Assembly (NCBI GenBank): GCA_003242425.1 | Contig: QGUL01000003.1 | Span: 1-18,786, forward strand | From: Pseudomonadota bacterium | GTDB lineage: Bacteria > Pseudomonadota > Gammaproteobacteria > Burkholderiales > SG8-39 | Direction of reading: 5' to 3' | DNA: 18,786 nucleotides | In this document: in pieces, positions 16,914 to 18,786 of the stretch | How positions within the stretch are numbered: position 1 is the stretch's first letter | Layout of the letters: each line of letters begins with the position of its first letter | Program-made: the position numbers and the translations under genes | The notes under the pieces: model-generated | What the model was told of the DNA's origin: nothing | Database searches by the model: none | What the model saw: the letters and a program-made list of their open reading frames with translations, nothing else

Positions 16914-18647
16914 ATGAGTACCGGGCGCGTAAGGGGGGGCGTAAGCCACTGCGTGGCTGCGCTTTTATTTGTTTCCATGGTAGGCGGTCCGCGCGCCTAT
17001 GCGCAGGCTCCCCAGGATATCGAGCGGGCGCAACGCGAAGCGCAGCGCATTCTCCAGGAAGAGCAGCAACGCGAGCAGATCCGGCGTCGCGAACTCGAAG
17101 AGCGGATGCGCACGCCGCGCGGCGAAACCCTGACGCCCAAAGCGCCGCAGAAACCCGCCGCCCCATCGGAACGTTGCGTCAATATCGAGCGCGTCGAACT
17201 CGAAGGCGCGACGGCGCTTTCGGACGCGGACAGGCAAAACCTGCTGCGCGCTTATCTCGGCCGGTGCGTAGGTCTGGCCGAAATCAATCAACTGCTCCAG
17301 GACATCACCAATCACTACATCGCGCGCGGCTATACCACCACGCGCGCCTATATCCCCGAGCAGGACATGAGCAGCGGTGTCCTCCGCATTCTGGTGCTGG
17401 AGGGGATCGTCGAAAAGATCATGCTCAAAGGGGAGGGCGTTTCCCTGGCCACCGCCTTCCCCGGACTGGAAGGCAAGCTGTTCAACCTGCGCGAGTTCGA
17501 ACAAGGGCTCGATCAGATCAACAGGCTGCGCTCCAACAACGCGACTATCGACATCGCGCCCGGCTCGGCGCCGGGCACCTCGATCATCGAGGTGAGCAAC
17601 TCGCCGGGCAAGCGCTGGTGGCTCACTCTCGCCAACGACAACACCGGTTCGAAGTCCACGGGCCGTCACCAGACTTCATTGACGCTGGGGTTGGACGACC
17701 CGCTCGGCCTCAACGACTACCTGAACCTTTCGCTGCGCATCAACCCGGACGCGGGCGGCGACAAACTGTCGCGCGCGATCGCCGCGTACTACGCGGTGCC
17801 CTACGGACCCTGGACTTTCTCCTTCAACGCCACCGACTTCGAGTACCGGAGCATCGTCCACGGGCAGTTTTTCGACTTCGATACCTCGGGCACTTCGCGC
17901 ACCCAGGCGCTGCGCGTCGAGCGCAACATGTACCGCGATCAGCGCACCAAGTTCTCGCTCTCCGCGGGGCTCACGCTGAAGGATAACAAGAACTACATCA
18001 ACGACGAGCTGATCGAGGCGGGCAGCAGAAGGCTCACCATCGCTGATATCGGCGCGAACCTGTCGCTCAACGCCCTGGGCGCATTCTGGTCCTTCGATCT
18101 CGGCTACGGCCGCGGGCTGAAGTCCTTCGGCGCCCTGGAAGACCCGGACGGCTGGCCCGCCGACGCGCCGCAAGCGCAGTTCGAGCGCTTCACATACGGG
18201 CTGAGCTTCAGCATGCCCATGCAGGCCGGCGAGACGCAACTGGTCTGGCAGAGCATGTTCAGCGGCCAGTATTCGCCCGACGTGCTGCACGGCACGGAGC
18301 AGATCTCGATTGGCAGTCCGTTCACGGTGCGCGGCTATCGCAAATCCTCGATTGCGGGCGATACCGGCTGGTTCTGGCGCAACGAAATCGGTGTGCCTTT
18401 GCAATTGTCCGTGCTGGGCGAGGGCTTGCCGCCCGGCCGGATCAGGCCGTTCCTCGGCTATGACGTCGGCCATATCAACGCGCGGGGCGAATCGCCGGGC
18501 GGAACCCTGACGGGCTTTACCGCGGGCGTCGATCTGTACACGGGGCCGTTCTCCATCCAGATCGCGTACTCGATTGCCGACCGGATGCCGAGCAACTTCA
18601 ACTCGAACGAAAAGAGTTTCTATTTCCGTATCGCGATGGATCTCTGA
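16914..18647 (+). CDS. TpsB outer-membrane transporter (ShlB/FhaC/HecB family)
   Basis: This is a 577-residue two-partner secretion pore that exports a TpsA protein across the outer membrane. It has a signal peptide with likely cleavage at AYA|QA (residues 30/31), a charged helix at about 33-65 (Gln/Glu/Arg-rich, the H1-like plug region), and POTRA 1 at about 88-165 ('CVNIERVELEGATALSDADRQNL', Cys88 and Cys118, 'ITNHYIARGYTTTRAYIP'). POTRA 2 spans about 166-230, and a 16-strand barrel runs from about 231 to the end. The L6-loop signature VRGY is at 472-475. Length is normal. The ATG at 16914 has a weak AAGAAAAG upstream. A G7 run lies in codons 7-9. The gene is followed 32 bp later by the presumed tpsA. 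Confidence 0.96.
   Translation: MSTGRVRGGVSHCVAALLFVSMVGGPRAYAQAPQDIERAQREAQRILQEEQQREQIRRRELEERMRTPRGETLTPKAPQKPAAPSERCVNIERVELEGATALSDADRQNLLRAYLGRCVGLAEINQLLQDITNHYIARGYTTTRAYIPEQDMSSGVLRILVLEGIVEKIMLKGEGVSLATAFPGLEGKLFNLREFEQGLDQINRLRSNNATIDIAPGSAPGTSIIEVSNSPGKRWWLTLANDNTGSKSTGRHQTSLTLGLDDPLGLNDYLNLSLRINPDAGGDKLSRAIAAYYAVPYGPWTFSFNATDFEYRSIVHGQFFDFDTSGTSRTQALRVERNMYRDQRTKFSLSAGLTLKDNKNYINDELIEAGSRRLTIADIGANLSLNALGAFWSFDLGYGRGLKSFGALEDPDGWPADAPQAQFERFTYGLSFSMPMQAGETQLVWQSMFSGQYSPDVLHGTEQISIGSPFTVRGYRKSSIAGDTGWFWRNEIGVPLQLSVLGEGLPPGRIRPFLGYDVGHINARGESPGGTLTGFTAGVDLYTGPFSIQIAYSIADRMPSNFNSNEKSFYFRIAMDL
16933..16939 (+). repeat. Homopolymeric G7 tract in the 5' end of tpsB
   Basis: Seven consecutive G residues lie in codons 7-9. 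Loss of one G shifts the frame so that TAA follows at once (GTA AGG GGG GCG TAA). Gain of one G puts translation into a long wrong frame. The tract is thus a candidate slipped-strand switch, although seven is near the lower limit for known phase-variable G tracts. Confidence 0.6.
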
Positions 18648-18679
18648 ACGGTGCCATTCGGTGACGGGAGGGAAGGGAT

Positions 18680-18786
18680 ATGGACCACCACAACACGACT
18701 CGTCTTGGTTTCGGTGCGCGCACGCGCAAGGCGCTGGCGATACTGGTCTCGGCCCTTATGGCGATGCCCTCGCCTGCCGTGCTGGG
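18680..18786 (+). CDS. Start of TpsA-type exoprotein (3'-truncated by window edge)
   Basis: Only the first 35 codons are in the window. An ATG at 18680 is preceded by GGGAGGGAAGGG, an excellent ribosome site, 32 bp after the tpsB stop. The peptide begins MDHHNTTRLG and continues with a basic stretch (ARTRKALA) and a hydrophobic core (ILVSALMAMPSPAVL), as in the extended signal peptides of filamentous-haemagglutinin-like proteins. The position directly after tpsB is where the secreted partner is normally encoded. The TPS domain itself lies beyond the window, so the identity is inferred from context. Confidence 0.7.
   Translation, partial: MDHHNTTRLGFGARTRKALAILVSALMAMPSPAVL

Overview
This window is GC-rich chromosomal DNA from a Gram-negative bacterium, most likely a betaproteobacterium. 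Three things suggest this: a divergent uvrA / MFS transporter pair followed by ssb, an arrangement I recall from Betaproteobacteria; two kinds of type V secretion protein (a classical autotransporter at the left edge and a two-partner TpsB/TpsA pair at the right edge); and outer-membrane-style lipoprotein and signal-peptide features. The genus cannot be fixed from the sequence alone. No insertion sequence, prophage, integrase, CRISPR array, rRNA or tRNA was recognised.

Layout. (1) 1-2341, plus strand: the C-terminal beta-barrel end of an autotransporter, a NIPSNAP-family protein translationally coupled to a 69-aa membrane protein, then a small lipoprotein flanked by two GC-rich hairpins. (2) 2371-6550, minus strand: a small membrane protein overlapping a DUF7661-like small protein; a DUF6644-like four-helix membrane protein overlapping a DUF6152-like exported protein; a two-CBS-domain protein; an SMP-30/gluconolactonase-type enzyme; a TRIC-type channel; and a VOC/glyoxalase-fold protein. 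(3) 6659-8714: a GNAT acetyltransferase overlapping a LysR regulator (minus), divergent from a PaaI-type thioesterase (plus). (4) 8721-13418: uvrA (minus), divergent from an MFS transporter and ssb (plus), with a strong terminator after ssb. (5) 13475-14027: about 550 bp with no supported gene. (6) 14028-18786, plus: an acyltransferase-3/SGNH surface O-acyltransferase, a NarL/LuxR-type response regulator, a TpsB outer-membrane transporter, and the first 35 codons of its presumed TpsA cargo.

How the genes fit together. The uvrA-MFS-ssb block combines housekeeping DNA repair and replication genes with a drug-type exporter. The right-hand block looks like a cell-surface module: an enzyme that acetylates or acylates an envelope glycan, a response regulator with no histidine kinase in view, and a two-partner secretion pair. 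The most interesting signals are here. A 16-bp palindrome lies between the regulator and tpsB, centred at about -41.5 from a predicted start site. A run of seven G residues lies in the first codons of tpsB, where loss of one G would create an immediate stop codon. Together they suggest, as inference, that secretion of the TpsA protein is under both regulator control and possible phase-variable control. A second candidate system is the DUF6152/DUF6644 pair, whose exported partner is predicted to begin with two histidines, as in some copper-binding periplasmic proteins.
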